Source: Pseudomonas arsenicoxydans (GTDB lineage Bacteria; Pseudomonadota; Gammaproteobacteria; Pseudomonadales; Pseudomonadaceae). Taken from it: a DNA stretch of 64,000 nucleotides. Position 1 is the first letter of the stretch; each line of letters opens with the position of its first letter. The DNA lies in the NCBI RefSeq assembly GCF_900103875.1, contig NZ_LT629705.1, positions 386,501 through 450,500 of the forward strand, written 5' to 3'. The translations under genes and the position numbers were made by a program. A model generated the notes under the pieces. It made no database searches, had not been told where the DNA came from, and saw only the letters and a list, made by a program, of their open reading frames with translations. Positions 17,880 through 27,704 of the stretch are shown here, one piece after another.

Positions 17880-19580
17880 ATGAAAATTTCCCGTCAAGCC
17901 TACGCCGACATGTTCGGCCCCACCGTCGGTGACAAGGTCCGTCTGGCCGATACCGAGCTGTGGATCGAAGTGGAAAAAGACTTCACCACCTATGGCGAAG
18001 AAGTGAAATTCGGCGGCGGTAAAGTCATCCGCGACGGTCAGGGCCAAAGCCAGTTACTGGCGGCCGAAGTCGTCGACACCCTGATCACCAACGCGCTGAT
18101 CGTCGACCACTGGGGCATCGTCAAAGCCGACGTCGGCCTCAAGGACGGCCGCATCGCCGCGATCGGCAAGGCCGGCAACCCGGACATCCAGCCGAACGTC
18201 ACGATCGCCGTCGGCGCCAGCACCGAAGTGATCGCCGGCGAAGGCATGATCCTCACCGCCGGTGGCATCGACACGCACATCCATTTCATCTGCCCGCAAC
18301 AGATCGAAGAAGCCCTGATGAGCGGCGTCACCACCATGATCGGTGGCGGCACCGGCCCTGCCACCGGCACCAACGCCACCACCTGCACCTCTGGGCCGTG
18401 GCACCTGGCGCGCATGCTTCAAGCCGCCGACGCGTTCCCGATGAACATCGGTTTCACCGGCAAGGGCAACGCGAGCCTGCCGGAACCGCTGATCGAACAG
18501 GTCAAGGCCGGCGCCATCGGCCTGAAGTTGCACGAAGACTGGGGCACCACGCCCGCGAGCATCGACAACTGCCTGACAGTGGCCGACCAATACGACGTCC
18601 AGGTCGCCATCCACACCGACACCCTCAACGAATCCGGTTTCGTCGAAACCACCCTCGCCGCCTTCAAGGGCCGCACGATTCACACCTACCACACCGAAGG
18701 TGCGGGCGGCGGTCACGCGCCGGACATCATCAAGGCCTGTGGCTTTGCCAACGTGTTGCCGAGTTCGACCAACCCGACTCGACCGTTCACCCGCAACACC
18801 ATCGACGAACACCTCGACATGCTGATGGTCTGCCACCACCTGGACCCAAGCATTGCCGAAGACGTGGCCTTCGCCGAAAGCCGCATCCGCCGCGAAACCA
18901 TCGCCGCCGAAGACATCCTCCACGACCTCGGCGCGTTCTCGATGATCAGCTCCGACAGCCAGGCCATGGGCCGGGTCGGCGAAGTGATCACCCGCACATG
19001 GCAGACCGCCGACAAGATGAAAAAACAGCGCGGCGCGCTGCCGGGAGATGGCGAAGGCAACGACAACTTCCGCGCCAAACGCTACATCGCCAAATACACC
19101 ATCAACCCGGCGATCACCCACGGCATCAGCCACGAAGTGGGCTCGGTCGAAGTGGGTAAATGGGCTGATCTGGTGCTCTGGCGGCCGGCGTTCTTCGGGG
19201 TCAAACCGACACTGATCCTCAAGGGCGGTGCCATTGCGGCCAGCCTGATGGGTGACGCCAACGCCTCGATCCCGACGCCGCAACCGGTGCACTACCGCCC
19301 GATGTTCGCCAGTTACGGCGGTTCGCTGCACGCCACCAGCCTGACCTTTATCAGTCAGGCGGCGCAGGCGGCGGGATTGCCCGAAGCGTTGGGTCTGAAA
19401 AAGAAAATCGCAGTGGTCAAAGGCTGTCGCGAGGTGCAGAAAAGCGATCTGATTCACAACGATTACCTGCCGAAGATTGACGTTGATCCGCAGACGTATC
19501 AGGTCAAGGCTGACGGTGTCTTGCTCTGGTGCGAGCCGGCGGATGTGTTGCCGATGGCCCAGCGCTACTTCCTCTTTTGA
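17880..19580 (+). CDS. ureC: Urease subunit alpha (catalytic)
   Basis: The product has 566 residues, the family length. The ATG at 17880 gives the conserved start [20 protein letters not shown]; the frame opens 5 codons earlier at a GTG, which I reject. The nickel ligands are visible: HIHFICPQQ, the carbamylated Lys in GLKLHEDWG, and His in [10 protein letters not shown] and [15 protein letters not shown]. The catalytic His is in MVCHHLD near residue 320. It hydrolyses urea in complex with UreA and UreB. It is the last gene of the block and converges with the large NEL-domain gene. Confidence 0.97.
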   Translation: MKISRQAYADMFGPTVGDKVRLADTELWIEVEKDFTTYGEEVKFGGGKVIRDGQGQSQLLAAEVVDTLITNALIVDHWGIVKADVGLKDGRIAAIGKAGNPDIQPNVTIAVGASTEVIAGEGMILTAGGIDTHIHFICPQQIEEALMSGVTTMIGGGTGPATGTNATTCTSGPWHLARMLQAADAFPMNIGFTGKGNASLPEPLIEQVKAGAIGLKLHEDWGTTPASIDNCLTVADQYDVQVAIHTDTLNESGFVETTLAAFKGRTIHTYHTEGAGGGHAPDIIKACGFANVLPSSTNPTRPFTRNTIDEHLDMLMVCHHLDPSIAEDVAFAESRIRRETIAAEDILHDLGAFSMISSDSQAMGRVGEVITRTWQTADKMKKQRGALPGDGEGNDNFRAKRYIAKYTINPAITHGISHEVGSVEVGKWADLVLWRPAFFGVKPTLILKGGAIAASLMGDANASIPTPQPVHYRPMFASYGGSLHATSLTFISQAAQAAGLPEALGLKKKIAVVKGCREVQKSDLIHNDYLPKIDVDPQTYQVKADGVLLWCEPADVLPMAQRYFLF

Positions 19581-19596
19581 GGCTCGCCCAGGCCTG

Positions 19597-19634
19597 AAAA
19601 AAACCGGCACGAAGGGCGTCATGCTTCGTGCCGG
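19597..19634 (-). terminator. Rho-independent terminator of the NEL-domain gene
   Basis: An 11-bp perfect stem (CCGGCACGAAG at 19604-19614 with CTTCGTGCCGG at 19624-19634) is followed on the minus strand by a run of seven U (A-run at 19597-19603). It lies 19 bp beyond the minus-strand gene and may also stop ureC transcripts, though without a U tract in that direction. Confidence 0.85.
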
Positions 19635-19652
19635 GAGGACTGTCTTGTCAGG

Positions 19653-22600
19653 TCAGTCCGTTGCAGGTCCGTGCGCCAGGGCAGTGTCCATCCCTTGCAG
19701 TTTGGCCCTGTCCATCGCCTGTCGGGTCAGGGTTTTCAGCAGCGTTTTCATCTCGGTGTCGATCAGGTTCAACTCGGTGGCATAGGCCTCGTCCGTCATG
19801 ATCTGCCCCGGTGCAATGTCGCTTTCCGACTTGCCCAGTTCTGCGGCGAGGACCCTGAGTTCCTGTTTCAGATCGGCTTTTGCCTGCGGCGAAAGGTTCG
19901 TTTCGGTCGCTCTCGTTTCAAGCGCCATGTAGAACTCCGTCGTCGCGTCGATCCGGCGCCTGAAGACTTTGAACGCACGTCGGTTCGAGCCTTGCAGGTA
20001 GCGCTCCCAGAATGGCTGTTCGATGATCGAATCACGCAATAAATCGCCGGTTTCCAGTTCCACGACCCGCTGATACGCACTCTCGATCATCTCGGGCGTC
20101 ACACCGGTGTGCGTGCGAAACTGCAAATCACGGGACTGCCAAGGCAGGTCCAGCCGCTCGCCCAGATCCGTCATGTAAGCCAGGTGGACCTCGACCTCAT
20201 CGATGGTTCCCGACACTCCGCCACCGGCATCGATATGCCTGAATTGCTCACCATTCTCCAGGCGCTCGGCAACCACTCTGTGGGCGATCCGGCTCAGCTC
20301 GTCCAGCCGCGACTTGCCTCTGGCCAGTTCTACCAGATTAGCCTCTACCAGGCTCGGGTTGGCCAATGCGTAAGCCTCGTGGATCAGCACTTCCACGCCC
20401 ATCGCATTGAACAACTGCGCTCCGGCGTCAACACAGTTAGTGACCTCTTCCCTGCCCATGACGAAAAGATTGCGCCGGAGCTCGCTGTCCTTGGACATGG
20501 CCTCCAGCATTCGCCAGAGCTTTTGGGTCATGTCCACCCTGAAGGCTCTGTCAGTTTTGAAGGCGGTCGATTGGGTGAGCTTCCTGATCTGATTGAAAAA
20601 AGGCAGCGAGCCGAACTCATCCTCCACGCTGTTCCATATCGCCTGTTTGCGGACCCAATCTAATCGCGTCAGCCCTTCGTCCCACTCAAGGCTGTCGCGC
20701 ACACCACGAGGCGGATACGGGCGATCGGGGTCCAGGCCGACGGACCTGATGTAGCTTCTGAGCGTGTTCAGAGTTTGTTCCGACATCCACTGCCGGTCCC
20801 GACTCAATACCGTCCGCGCCACCATCTCCGCACCGACAGAGCCGGGCGTAACCCGAGGGATGACCATCAGTTGATTGCGTTGCAGATTCAAATAAAAATG
20901 CCGGAATCGGGGTTGAGAAAACAACCCGTCCGGCCAGGTATCAATGCCAGTCTCACCCAGCAACACCGTATGCAGCATACGCATACCGCCGATATCCGGC
21001 ACTCGACCCAGCGGGTTCCCCTGAAGATCCAGACTTTCAAGCCGGGTAAGCCATCTCAAATACGTAGCTCCCTGCGCATCCAGCACAATCCGGTTATCGC
21101 CGAGGTACAAATAGGTCAGCTTACGCATTCGCCCTATGGCACGGGGAAATTGCGTGAGCCGGTTCCCGGTAAGGTTGAGCAAACGGAGTCTGGAGAAATG
21201 ATCAAGAAAAGAGACGTGTGCGTCGGTCATCTCAGTGCCCAGCAAGTTCAGGCAGGTCACGTGTTGAAAATTGGCCTCCAGAGGTGGCATGGTTCCCAGG
21301 TGCCGCCCCAAGGGCATATTGCTGAGGTCGAGCACTGTCCCCTGTAGATTCCCGAAACCGTCCACATCCCTGGGTGCCGTTTGCTGCCAGCACTGCCGAA
21401 CGGCTTTATAAAGCCTGTTTCGGGACTGCCACTCAGCCCTCCCGGCCGAGCTATACCTGAAAGCTGTGGTGGGCGAATCCAGCCAGCGCTGGAAATTGGC
21501 ATTGAGGCGATTGAATTCCGCTTCAAGAGCCGCCGCTTGCTGCTCTGGAGGACTGTCCTGACCGCCTGCATCCAGATAGGCTTGGGCTTCGGCCTCGGTC
21601 CAACCCGGGCGCACACTTCTGACCCGTTCCTGCGGTGTCAATCGTCCGGTCAGTCGCTGAATACCTGAAAACGCCTGCATGCCACCGCGCAGCTTCATTG
21701 TCGCGGGATCGTACGCAGGCTTGCGCACAGGATTTTCTGCGAGCATCGGACGCAGCTTGTCGCGCGCCAAGGGGGCGTTTTGAACCGTGCGCTTGAGCGT
21801 CGCGCCCTGATTGATTTCAAAGCCCAGTGCGTTGCGCTCGGCATCAGGCAGTGCATGCAATACCGAGGAAAACAGATCGTCGGCGCCGTGCAGATGGTGA
21901 TCATCGGCATCGCGCGCTTCATATCCCTCGTCGGTGCTGACCAGTATTTTGCGCACCGACGCATCTGCCGGGCCAAGGCTATCGCGCAGAGGGCCAGTGA
22001 ACGAATGTTCGCGGATTTCGATGCGCACATTGCCTGGCCAGTTCGGCAAGGTTTCCAGGGTATGCAGCGCCAGCCTTTCCGCATCCGGAGCATGCAGCGA
22101 GTCAAGGAACAGCCTTTCATAGGCTCGCGCCACACGCACCTCCAGCACGGCCTCGCGCACCTGTTGTCGCAGGTGCAAGGTCATACGCTGGCGTTCGGCA
22201 AGCTCGCGCAAATCGTCCGGCTCAGCTCCAGCCAATACTTCTTCGGCGACGTTGTCGGGCAAGGGCGCAAAGGAGTCCTGAAGCACACGAACATCGGCCT
22301 TGGCTGAAAGCGGCACCTCATTGACGGGCAGTGCACCGGTGTCCGCCCACGACCGGAAGCGATTGATCGTATCGACCAGCAATGCTGGCGGCGCTTCGTT
22401 TTCGACATGCAGGCGACGCAACACATCTTCTTCGACGCCACTGGTGATACGGATGCGTTCCAGCGTTGCATCATCGAATGTGTCGAGCGTCGTCACCAGG
22501 CCTCGCATCAATTCGGTGCTGGTCCATTCGACAGGACGGTCGAGTTCGGTATGCCAGGTACCGGCATTGTTGTGTTCAAGCCTGGGTTGATAAGCCGTGG

Positions 22601-24572
22601 GGCGGTCGGGGTGCCGTAGTCGCGATTGGCCGGTGTCGGGATCCTCGTGCACCGCGTAGGACTTGCCATCGCGCAAAAGAATCGCCTGACCACCGTGCTG
22701 ATACAGGCCCCGCTCGTCCGGCGTCGAATCCGCGTCCAACCTGACTTGATGTTCGTAGGGACCGAGGTCGGCATTCCAGAGTCGGGTTTTGCCGTCGGCG
22801 AGCTCCACCGGTTTGAGCTGGTCGACAAACGCCGAAGGCTTGACCGCCGCCGCTGCGCCCGTCGGCAACACATGCCCTGCTCCCATGATTGCCAGTTGGG
22901 CCGCATTGATCAGGACACCGGTCAGCAATGCTGCCGCTTCATTCTTGTCGCCCTTGCTCCAGTCTTCAATGCCCTCCATGGTTTCGAGGACCATTTGGCC
23001 GACCATGACGCCCAGCATGGCCTCTCCCAGTCCCGGCACCAGCATCGCGCCGAAGTTGAATACGTTCCAGCCGATGCTCACGTAACTGCTCAATCGCGCC
23101 CAACGGGCGTTGGCATCTTCATCGCCTGTGGGAACGGCAATGTGCCGCGAATCCGCGATGGCCTTATCGCACCGCCATCGGCCGAGCGCAGGCCAGAGCA
23201 GACCGTTAATCAGGTTGGTGACCGGCTCCGCATCGGGGTTCTCCACCGCAGTCTCTCGCCACCATGGCCCCATGCTCAACGGTTCGCGCTGTTGCCAGGT
23301 GAATGTGCTAAAGCGCTCTTTGGCGCGAGTGAAAAACTGCCCTTTGTCTTTTTGCGGCACGAAGCGGCTGAAGAATTGTTGGTAGTCCGAGGAGCGCAGC
23401 TGACTCGTCAGCTCCTTCATGAAATCGGTGAAGGAGTCGTACTCTTTCAAGGGGTGATCAGGGTCATCGGGCACGTAGGCAATCAGCGTGCCTTCAAGCC
23501 GGTTTTGCTTGTAGATGTCGTCTCTGCGCAGCATCTCTTCGGCAACACCGCTAGGGCCGTTGGCAAAAAAGGCCTTGAGCAGCTTGAACTGGTCAAACGC
23601 CTGGCTGGGCAAAATTGCCAATTCCCGGGACCATTCCATCAATGCTTGTTGATAATTCGGGATCAGGCCGTCATAAAGTTTTTTTATTTGCGCGGGATCA
23701 GCCACCGCACTGAAAAGTACGATACCGCTTAACTTTACGCCCATCAGAGTTAATCGATGGGAGTGTAAAGGGCGACGCCCCATCAGGATGTTTGGCTGCT
23801 CATCGCGCAATTGTTTTAGTTTGCCGTAGCCATAGGCGCTGACATCGCCTTTCAAATACGCAATTAATGCCGACTCATTGAACGCGGCCTTTTCGGTGCC
23901 GATGAAGTGTCGCTCGAGGGACGCCTTCGCATCGGCCCGGGCAGGACTCAACAGGCCGGTGATGTGCCGCTGGTACTGCGCACCGAGGTCCAGCTCCCGA
24001 CAAAGGCTCGCAAAACTTTCGATGGTCAACGAATGACGTTGCAGCGCACCTTCGGCATCGGTGATGAAAATCCCCGAGCCATCGCGAAAGGCGCCTGCAC
24101 GGGTTTCAGCGTCCTCGAAGTTGTGCAGCGCGGCCTCGAGCAAGGTTGACTCCCGGAGCCGACTGGCATTGGTGTCAATGCCAAACCCCAGCAGGGCTGG
24201 CACGTAAAGCCGTACCGTCGTGGCCCGCACATCCAGTTCCAGACTCAGCTTTTCTTGCAGGGCTTGAATGAGCAAGGGTTCTGCGAACTCGTTGATGTCC
24301 TTTTTCAGATCACCCAGCGTGTCATCCAGACTGCCTTGCAATCGCCAGCGTTCGTTGCCGAGTTCCTTGAGGTACTGACGGTCGATGGCGCTTGCCTTGA
24401 CATACCACTCAGGAAAATCGGCCGTCCCTACTGCCTGCGCTACACGTTTAGACAGAGAGGGGCTTTTTATAAGCGCTGGAACGTTGGCTGCCAGGTAATT
24501 CAAATACCTATTGTCGCCTGCCGGATTATCGGCAGAAATACCCGACACAGATCCTTCTGATAATTCATTCAT
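19653..24572 (-). CDS. Large toxin-like protein with LRRs and NEL-type E3 ubiquitin ligase domain
   Basis: The product has 1639 residues. The N-terminal two thirds resemble DUF6543 (dermonecrotic-toxin-type) proteins of pseudomonads, with a hydrophobic region near residues 495-570 (FNFGAMLVPGLGEAMLGVMV, then TGVLINAAQLAIMGAG) that could insert in membranes. About five leucine-rich repeats follow (residues 1085-1240; LRLLNLTGNRLTQFPRAIGR, LESLDLQGNPLGRVPDIGGM). The C-terminal part, about residues 1290-1590, fits the NEL domain of IpaH/SspH ligases, with C1380 in EEVTNCVDAGAQ as the likely catalytic Cys. NEL domains are bacterial E3 ligases acting on eukaryotic ubiquitin, so a host-directed effector is expected. 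No secretion system or chaperone gene lies nearby. Confidence 0.85.
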   Translation of the reverse strand: MNELSEGSVSGISADNPAGDNRYLNYLAANVPALIKSPSLSKRVAQAVGTADFPEWYVKASAIDRQYLKELGNERWRLQGSLDDTLGDLKKDINEFAEPLLIQALQEKLSLELDVRATTVRLYVPALLGFGIDTNASRLRESTLLEAALHNFEDAETRAGAFRDGSGIFITDAEGALQRHSLTIESFASLCRELDLGAQYQRHITGLLSPARADAKASLERHFIGTEKAAFNESALIAYLKGDVSAYGYGKLKQLRDEQPNILMGRRPLHSHRLTLMGVKLSGIVLFSAVADPAQIKKLYDGLIPNYQQALMEWSRELAILPSQAFDQFKLLKAFFANGPSGVAEEMLRRDDIYKQNRLEGTLIAYVPDDPDHPLKEYDSFTDFMKELTSQLRSSDYQQFFSRFVPQKDKGQFFTRAKERFSTFTWQQREPLSMGPWWRETAVENPDAEPVTNLINGLLWPALGRWRCDKAIADSRHIAVPTGDEDANARWARLSSYVSIGWNVFNFGAMLVPGLGEAMLGVMVGQMVLETMEGIEDWSKGDKNEAAALLTGVLINAAQLAIMGAGHVLPTGAAAAVKPSAFVDQLKPVELADGKTRLWNADLGPYEHQVRLDADSTPDERGLYQHGGQAILLRDGKSYAVHEDPDTGQSRLRHPDRPTAYQPRLEHNNAGTWHTELDRPVEWTSTELMRGLVTTLDTFDDATLERIRITSGVEEDVLRRLHVENEAPPALLVDTINRFRSWADTGALPVNEVPLSAKADVRVLQDSFAPLPDNVAEEVLAGAEPDDLRELAERQRMTLHLRQQVREAVLEVRVARAYERLFLDSLHAPDAERLALHTLETLPNWPGNVRIEIREHSFTGPLRDSLGPADASVRKILVSTDEGYEARDADDHHLHGADDLFSSVLHALPDAERNALGFEINQGATLKRTVQNAPLARDKLRPMLAENPVRKPAYDPATMKLRGGMQAFSGIQRLTGRLTPQERVRSVRPGWTEAEAQAYLDAGGQDSPPEQQAAALEAEFNRLNANFQRWLDSPTTAFRYSSAGRAEWQSRNRLYKAVRQCWQQTAPRDVDGFGNLQGTVLDLSNMPLGRHLGTMPPLEANFQHVTCLNLLGTEMTDAHVSFLDHFSRLRLLNLTGNRLTQFPRAIGRMRKLTYLYLGDNRIVLDAQGATYLRWLTRLESLDLQGNPLGRVPDIGGMRMLHTVLLGETGIDTWPDGLFSQPRFRHFYLNLQRNQLMVIPRVTPGSVGAEMVARTVLSRDRQWMSEQTLNTLRSYIRSVGLDPDRPYPPRGVRDSLEWDEGLTRLDWVRKQAIWNSVEDEFGSLPFFNQIRKLTQSTAFKTDRAFRVDMTQKLWRMLEAMSKDSELRRNLFVMGREEVTNCVDAGAQLFNAMGVEVLIHEAYALANPSLVEANLVELARGKSRLDELSRIAHRVVAERLENGEQFRHIDAGGGVSGTIDEVEVHLAYMTDLGERLDLPWQSRDLQFRTHTGVTPEMIESAYQRVVELETGDLLRDSIIEQPFWERYLQGSNRRAFKVFRRRIDATTEFYMALETRATETNLSPQAKADLKQELRVLAAELGKSESDIAPGQIMTDEAYATELNLIDTEMKTLLKTLTRQAMDRAKLQGMDTALAHGPATD

Positions 24573-24812
24573 TACGCATGTATCCCTATGCGTTCAATAG
24601 AATGTTCAGCTTATTCAATGACGGCAAAAACAAAAGTTTAAATAACTGCTGGGAAACAGCCCCGAATCGAAAAAGAACATCCAACTTAAGCATCTGAAAA
24701 ACAACTAAATACCACCCTGGGAATGGCCAGGCATGATCCGACTTGCCAGCGGTAGTTTTTACCCGTGTGCAAAGGGGCTAAGATGCCAAGACTTTTCAGC
24801 CAGGAAACGGTC

Positions 24813-25943
24813 ATGCGCTTATCCGAATTCATCAGGCAACACGTAGACCGTATCGTCGATGAATGGGAACAGTTCGCTAGAACAATCACCCCGGCCGCCA
24901 TGAATATGGACCGCACTGCCTTGCGCGACCACGCCAAGGCCATTCTGCTGGCGGCAGCACGGGACATGACCACCGCGCAAACCGCCAGCGAACAACTGGC
25001 AAAGGCCAAGGGCGAAGGCCCGGAAAAAACCCCGAGCCTGGATGAAGCGGGGGCCAGTCATGGCGAGTTGCGTCATACCGTGGGGTTCGATCTGGTACAG
25101 ATGACCAGCGAATTCCGCCACTTGCGCGCCTGTGTGATTCGGCTGTGGGTCAGCAGCCTGGAAGTGCCGGACCTGGCTTACTTTCAGGACATGATCCGTT
25201 TCAACGAAGCGATTGATGAGGCACTGGCAGAGTCCACCGCGGCGTATGCCGAACAGGTCAATCACTCGCGGGATCTGTTCCTGGCCATTCTCGGCCATGA
25301 CTTGCGGGCGCCGTTGCAGGCCGTGAGCATGTCCACCGAGTTGCTGTTGCGCAAAGCAACGCTTGAAGGGGATGCACTGACGTGCGCAATCAATATCAAG
25401 CGTGGCGCACGGCACATGGCGGTGATGGTAAGCGACTTGCTGGAGCTGGTCCGTAGCCGGTTGGGCAAGAGCCTGCCGATTGAACCCAAGCCCATGGACC
25501 TGGCCGATGCCGCGCAGGCGGCGATTGCCGAAGCGTGCGCCGGTAACCCGGAATGCGATCCAACGATGAGGGTGGTCGGCGATACCCGTGGCACCTGGGA
25601 TGCCGGGCGACTTGATCAGCTGTTACAGAACCTGATCGGCAATGCGATACAGCATGGCTTGAACAAACGTGATGTGACCGTCACCGTCACGGGCGAACCG
25701 GACTCGGTGCGCCTGACCGTGCATAACTTTGGTGTGCCGATCCCCGACGATGCTATCCCCACCGTCTTCGATCCAATGGTGCGCAGCGCCAGCGAAGACC
25801 TTGGGCAACCGACGACTAGCCTTGGCCTGGGATTGTTTATCGTCAAGGAAGTGGTCGATGCGCACGGCGGGACTATCGACGTCAGCTCGAATCAGACCGA
25901 TGGCACGCTGTTTACCGTGGTATTGCCGCGCAACACGCAATGA
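24813..25943 (+). CDS. Sensor histidine kinase with RsbRD-like N-terminal domain
   Basis: The product has 376 residues. I chose the ATG at 24813 (MRLSEFIRQH), which has AGGA 7 bp upstream; an ATG at 24783 with AGGGG is the alternative. Residues 1-150 form an all-helical domain (VDRIVDEWEQFARTI; SHGELRHTVGFDLVQMTSEF) resembling the RsbRD/RsbT co-antagonist N-terminal sensor. The H-box is AILGHDLRAPLQAV with H162; N (LLQNLIGNAIQHG), and G boxes (TSLGLGLFIVKEVVDAHGG) follow. No membrane segment is present, so it is cytoplasmic. No response regulator is adjacent, and the target is unknown. It is divergent from the NEL-domain gene. Confidence 0.88.
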   Translation: MRLSEFIRQHVDRIVDEWEQFARTITPAAMNMDRTALRDHAKAILLAAARDMTTAQTASEQLAKAKGEGPEKTPSLDEAGASHGELRHTVGFDLVQMTSEFRHLRACVIRLWVSSLEVPDLAYFQDMIRFNEAIDEALAESTAAYAEQVNHSRDLFLAILGHDLRAPLQAVSMSTELLLRKATLEGDALTCAINIKRGARHMAVMVSDLLELVRSRLGKSLPIEPKPMDLADAAQAAIAEACAGNPECDPTMRVVGDTRGTWDAGRLDQLLQNLIGNAIQHGLNKRDVTVTVTGEPDSVRLTVHNFGVPIPDDAIPTVFDPMVRSASEDLGQPTTSLGLGLFIVKEVVDAHGGTIDVSSNQTDGTLFTVVLPRNTQ

Positions 25944-25950
25944 AGAGCCG

Positions 25951-26124
25951 TGTAGGAGCTGTGTAGGAGCTGTCGAGTGAAACGAGGCTGCGATCTTTTG
26001 ATCTCGTTTTTTTCAGTGATATTCAAAAGGCTGGATCAAGATCAAGATCAAGATCAAGATCAAGATCAAGATCAAGATCAAGATCAAAAGATCGCAGCCT
26101 CGTTTCACTCGACAGCTCCTACAC
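25951..26124. repeat. REP-like family A pair with expanded hexamer loop
   Basis: The left arm starts with a partly duplicated TGTAGGAGCTG, the right arm ends CTCGACAGCTCCTACA. The loop between them contains a tandem GATCAA array (26034-26087) not seen in the other copies. Confidence 0.85.
26034..26087. repeat. Hexanucleotide microsatellite (GATCAA)x9
   Basis: Nine perfect tandem copies of GATCAA span 54 bp inside the REP-like element, in the gap between the histidine kinase and cbpM genes. Other copies of the element carry one or two such units at most, so this is a local expansion. Confidence 0.95.
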
Positions 26125-26133
26125 GGGATGGGG

Positions 26134-26439
26134 TCACTCGACGACCAACCGCCCCAGCCGCTGCCTGAGCATGCGGTTCTCGGCCCGCAGTTGCTGGACC
26201 TCGTCAAGCAGGTTCAGCGCCAGGGCGACGCCTTCCCATTCCAGTTCCAGATCGCGCCGCAGCTTGGCGGCACGCTTGGCCAATGCCAGTTCATAATCGG
26301 TGAAACGCCAATCCTTGGGCTGCTTGCCCTGAGGTTCGAGGATGCCGTGTTCGACGATTTCGATCACGTAGACGTCCGACAGCTCGGCCGCCTCACAGAA
26401 TTCTGCCATGTCCAGTTGAACGATCAGGGGGTTGCTCAT
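26134..26439 (-). CDS. cbpM: Chaperone modulator CbpM
   Basis: The product has 101 residues. It has a MerR-like helical start (IVQLDMAEFCEAAELSDVYV) and a Glu/Gln-rich coiled C-terminus (LNLLDEVQQLRAENRMLRQR), the pattern of CbpM, which binds the J-domain of CbpA and inhibits it. It lies 23 bp downstream of cbpA on the same strand, the standard order, so the two are co-transcribed. No separate promoter is visible. Confidence 0.9.
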   Translation of the reverse strand: MSNPLIVQLDMAEFCEAAELSDVYVIEIVEHGILEPQGKQPKDWRFTDYELALAKRAAKLRRDLELEWEGVALALNLLDEVQQLRAENRMLRQRLGRLVVE

Positions 26440-26462
26440 GATGGGCTACTCCGTCTCTTGGA

Positions 26463-27407
26463 TCAGAAGTTTTCTCTTGGGTTGAAAGCGGCTTTCTTCG
26501 CCAGCTCTTCCCACAGCGCCTTGACCTCGTCGTCCAAGGTTTTTGGCATGACGGCCTTGAGCTGCACGAACAGATAACCTCGATGACCGGCCTTGTTCAG
26601 CAAGCCGTGCCCCTTGGCACGCATGCGCTGACCATTTTGGCTGCCGGCCGGGACCTTGAGGTTGATCTTGCCCGTCAGGGTCGGTACTGCCACTTCGGCG
26701 CCCAACGCCAATTCCCACGGTGCCAGCGGCAACGTGATAATCAGGTTTTCGCCCTCCACATCGAACTTCGGATGTGGCGCAAAACGAATGATCAGGAACA
26801 AGTCGCCATTAGCCCCGCCACCAATACCTGGCGCGCCCTGGCCCTTGAGGCGGATACGCTCGCCGTCGGCCACGCCGGCCGGGATCTTCACGTTCAGGCT
26901 TTTGCTGGTATTGCTGACATGTTGACCAGCGGCGTTGTACTGCGGCACCTGGAAAGTGACCTTCTTCGACTCGGTCGAGAGGGATTCTTCCAGGAAGATC
27001 GGTAGTTCCATTTCCACGTCTTGCCCTCGACGCCCGGCGCTTCGGCCCGGCTGTCCACCACCAAAACCACCGCCGCCGCGGTTACCAAAGATCGAACTGA
27101 AGAAGTCCGAGAAATCCCCCGTGTCCTGACCACCGCTAAAACCGCCACGCCCCTGCCAACCTGGCGGGCCCTGGAACGGTTGGCCATGCTGGCCGTATTT
27201 GCGCAAGTCGTCATATTCGGCACGCTTGTCGGCGCTTTTCAGCGCTTCATACGCCTCCGAGGCGTCCTTGAACTTGGCCTCGGCGTCCTTTTCCTTGCTG
27301 ACGTCCGGGTGATATTTGCGCGCGAGCTTGCGATAGGCGGCCTTGATCGCCTTATCGTCAGCCGTCGGCTCCACACCGAGAATCTTGTAATAGTCTTTGA
27401 AGTCCAT
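26463..27407 (-). CDS. cbpA: DnaJ-type co-chaperone / curved-DNA-binding protein CbpA
   Basis: The product has 314 residues. The start at 27407 ([20 protein letters not shown]) is the family start; the frame opens 5 codons earlier. The J-domain (residues 1-70) has the essential HPD in KYHPDV. A Gly/Phe-rich linker ([15 protein letters not shown] and [11 protein letters not shown]) follows and then the two C-terminal beta domains ([16 protein letters not shown] [15 protein letters not shown]). No zinc-finger Cys are present, so it is class B (CbpA) and not DnaJ. It stimulates Hsp70 ATPase and is inhibited by CbpM. It is divergent from a YegD-type Hsp70 gene 297 bp away. Confidence 0.93.
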   Translation of the reverse strand: MDFKDYYKILGVEPTADDKAIKAAYRKLARKYHPDVSKEKDAEAKFKDASEAYEALKSADKRAEYDDLRKYGQHGQPFQGPPGWQGRGGFSGGQDTGDFSDFFSSIFGNRGGGGFGGGQPGRSAGRRGQDVEMELPIFLEESLSTESKKVTFQVPQYNAAGQHVSNTSKSLNVKIPAGVADGERIRLKGQGAPGIGGGANGDLFLIIRFAPHPKFDVEGENLIITLPLAPWELALGAEVAVPTLTGKINLKVPAGSQNGQRMRAKGHGLLNKAGHRGYLFVQLKAVMPKTLDDEVKALWEELAKKAAFNPRENF

Positions 27408-27704
27408 CGAGGGAATCACCATCCGTTATCGAAATCGCGCTACCACTGCCAGCATGCGCTCATTACCAGCCGCCAGCTTGACCGATCTCAAGTTTGTGAC
27501 CGGGCAGCGCATCAGAAGTTTATCGGCAGCAGTCGGGGGTTCTTTCGACCGTCCGGTGGCTGCCAGGGCCAATGCAGACAAGTTTGGGGCAAAGGATAGT
27601 CTTTCAAGGCGCTAATAGCCGAGATTTAGCGGATAGTCGGCCTTCGAATATTCGCCGCACTGGCATACACTGCGCGGCCGTTTTTTAACCGGAACTCGAA
27701 AGAC

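Noticed and set aside
18054..19622. 522-residue minus-strand frame opposite ureC
   Set aside because: It is the antisense shadow of a highly conserved enzyme gene.
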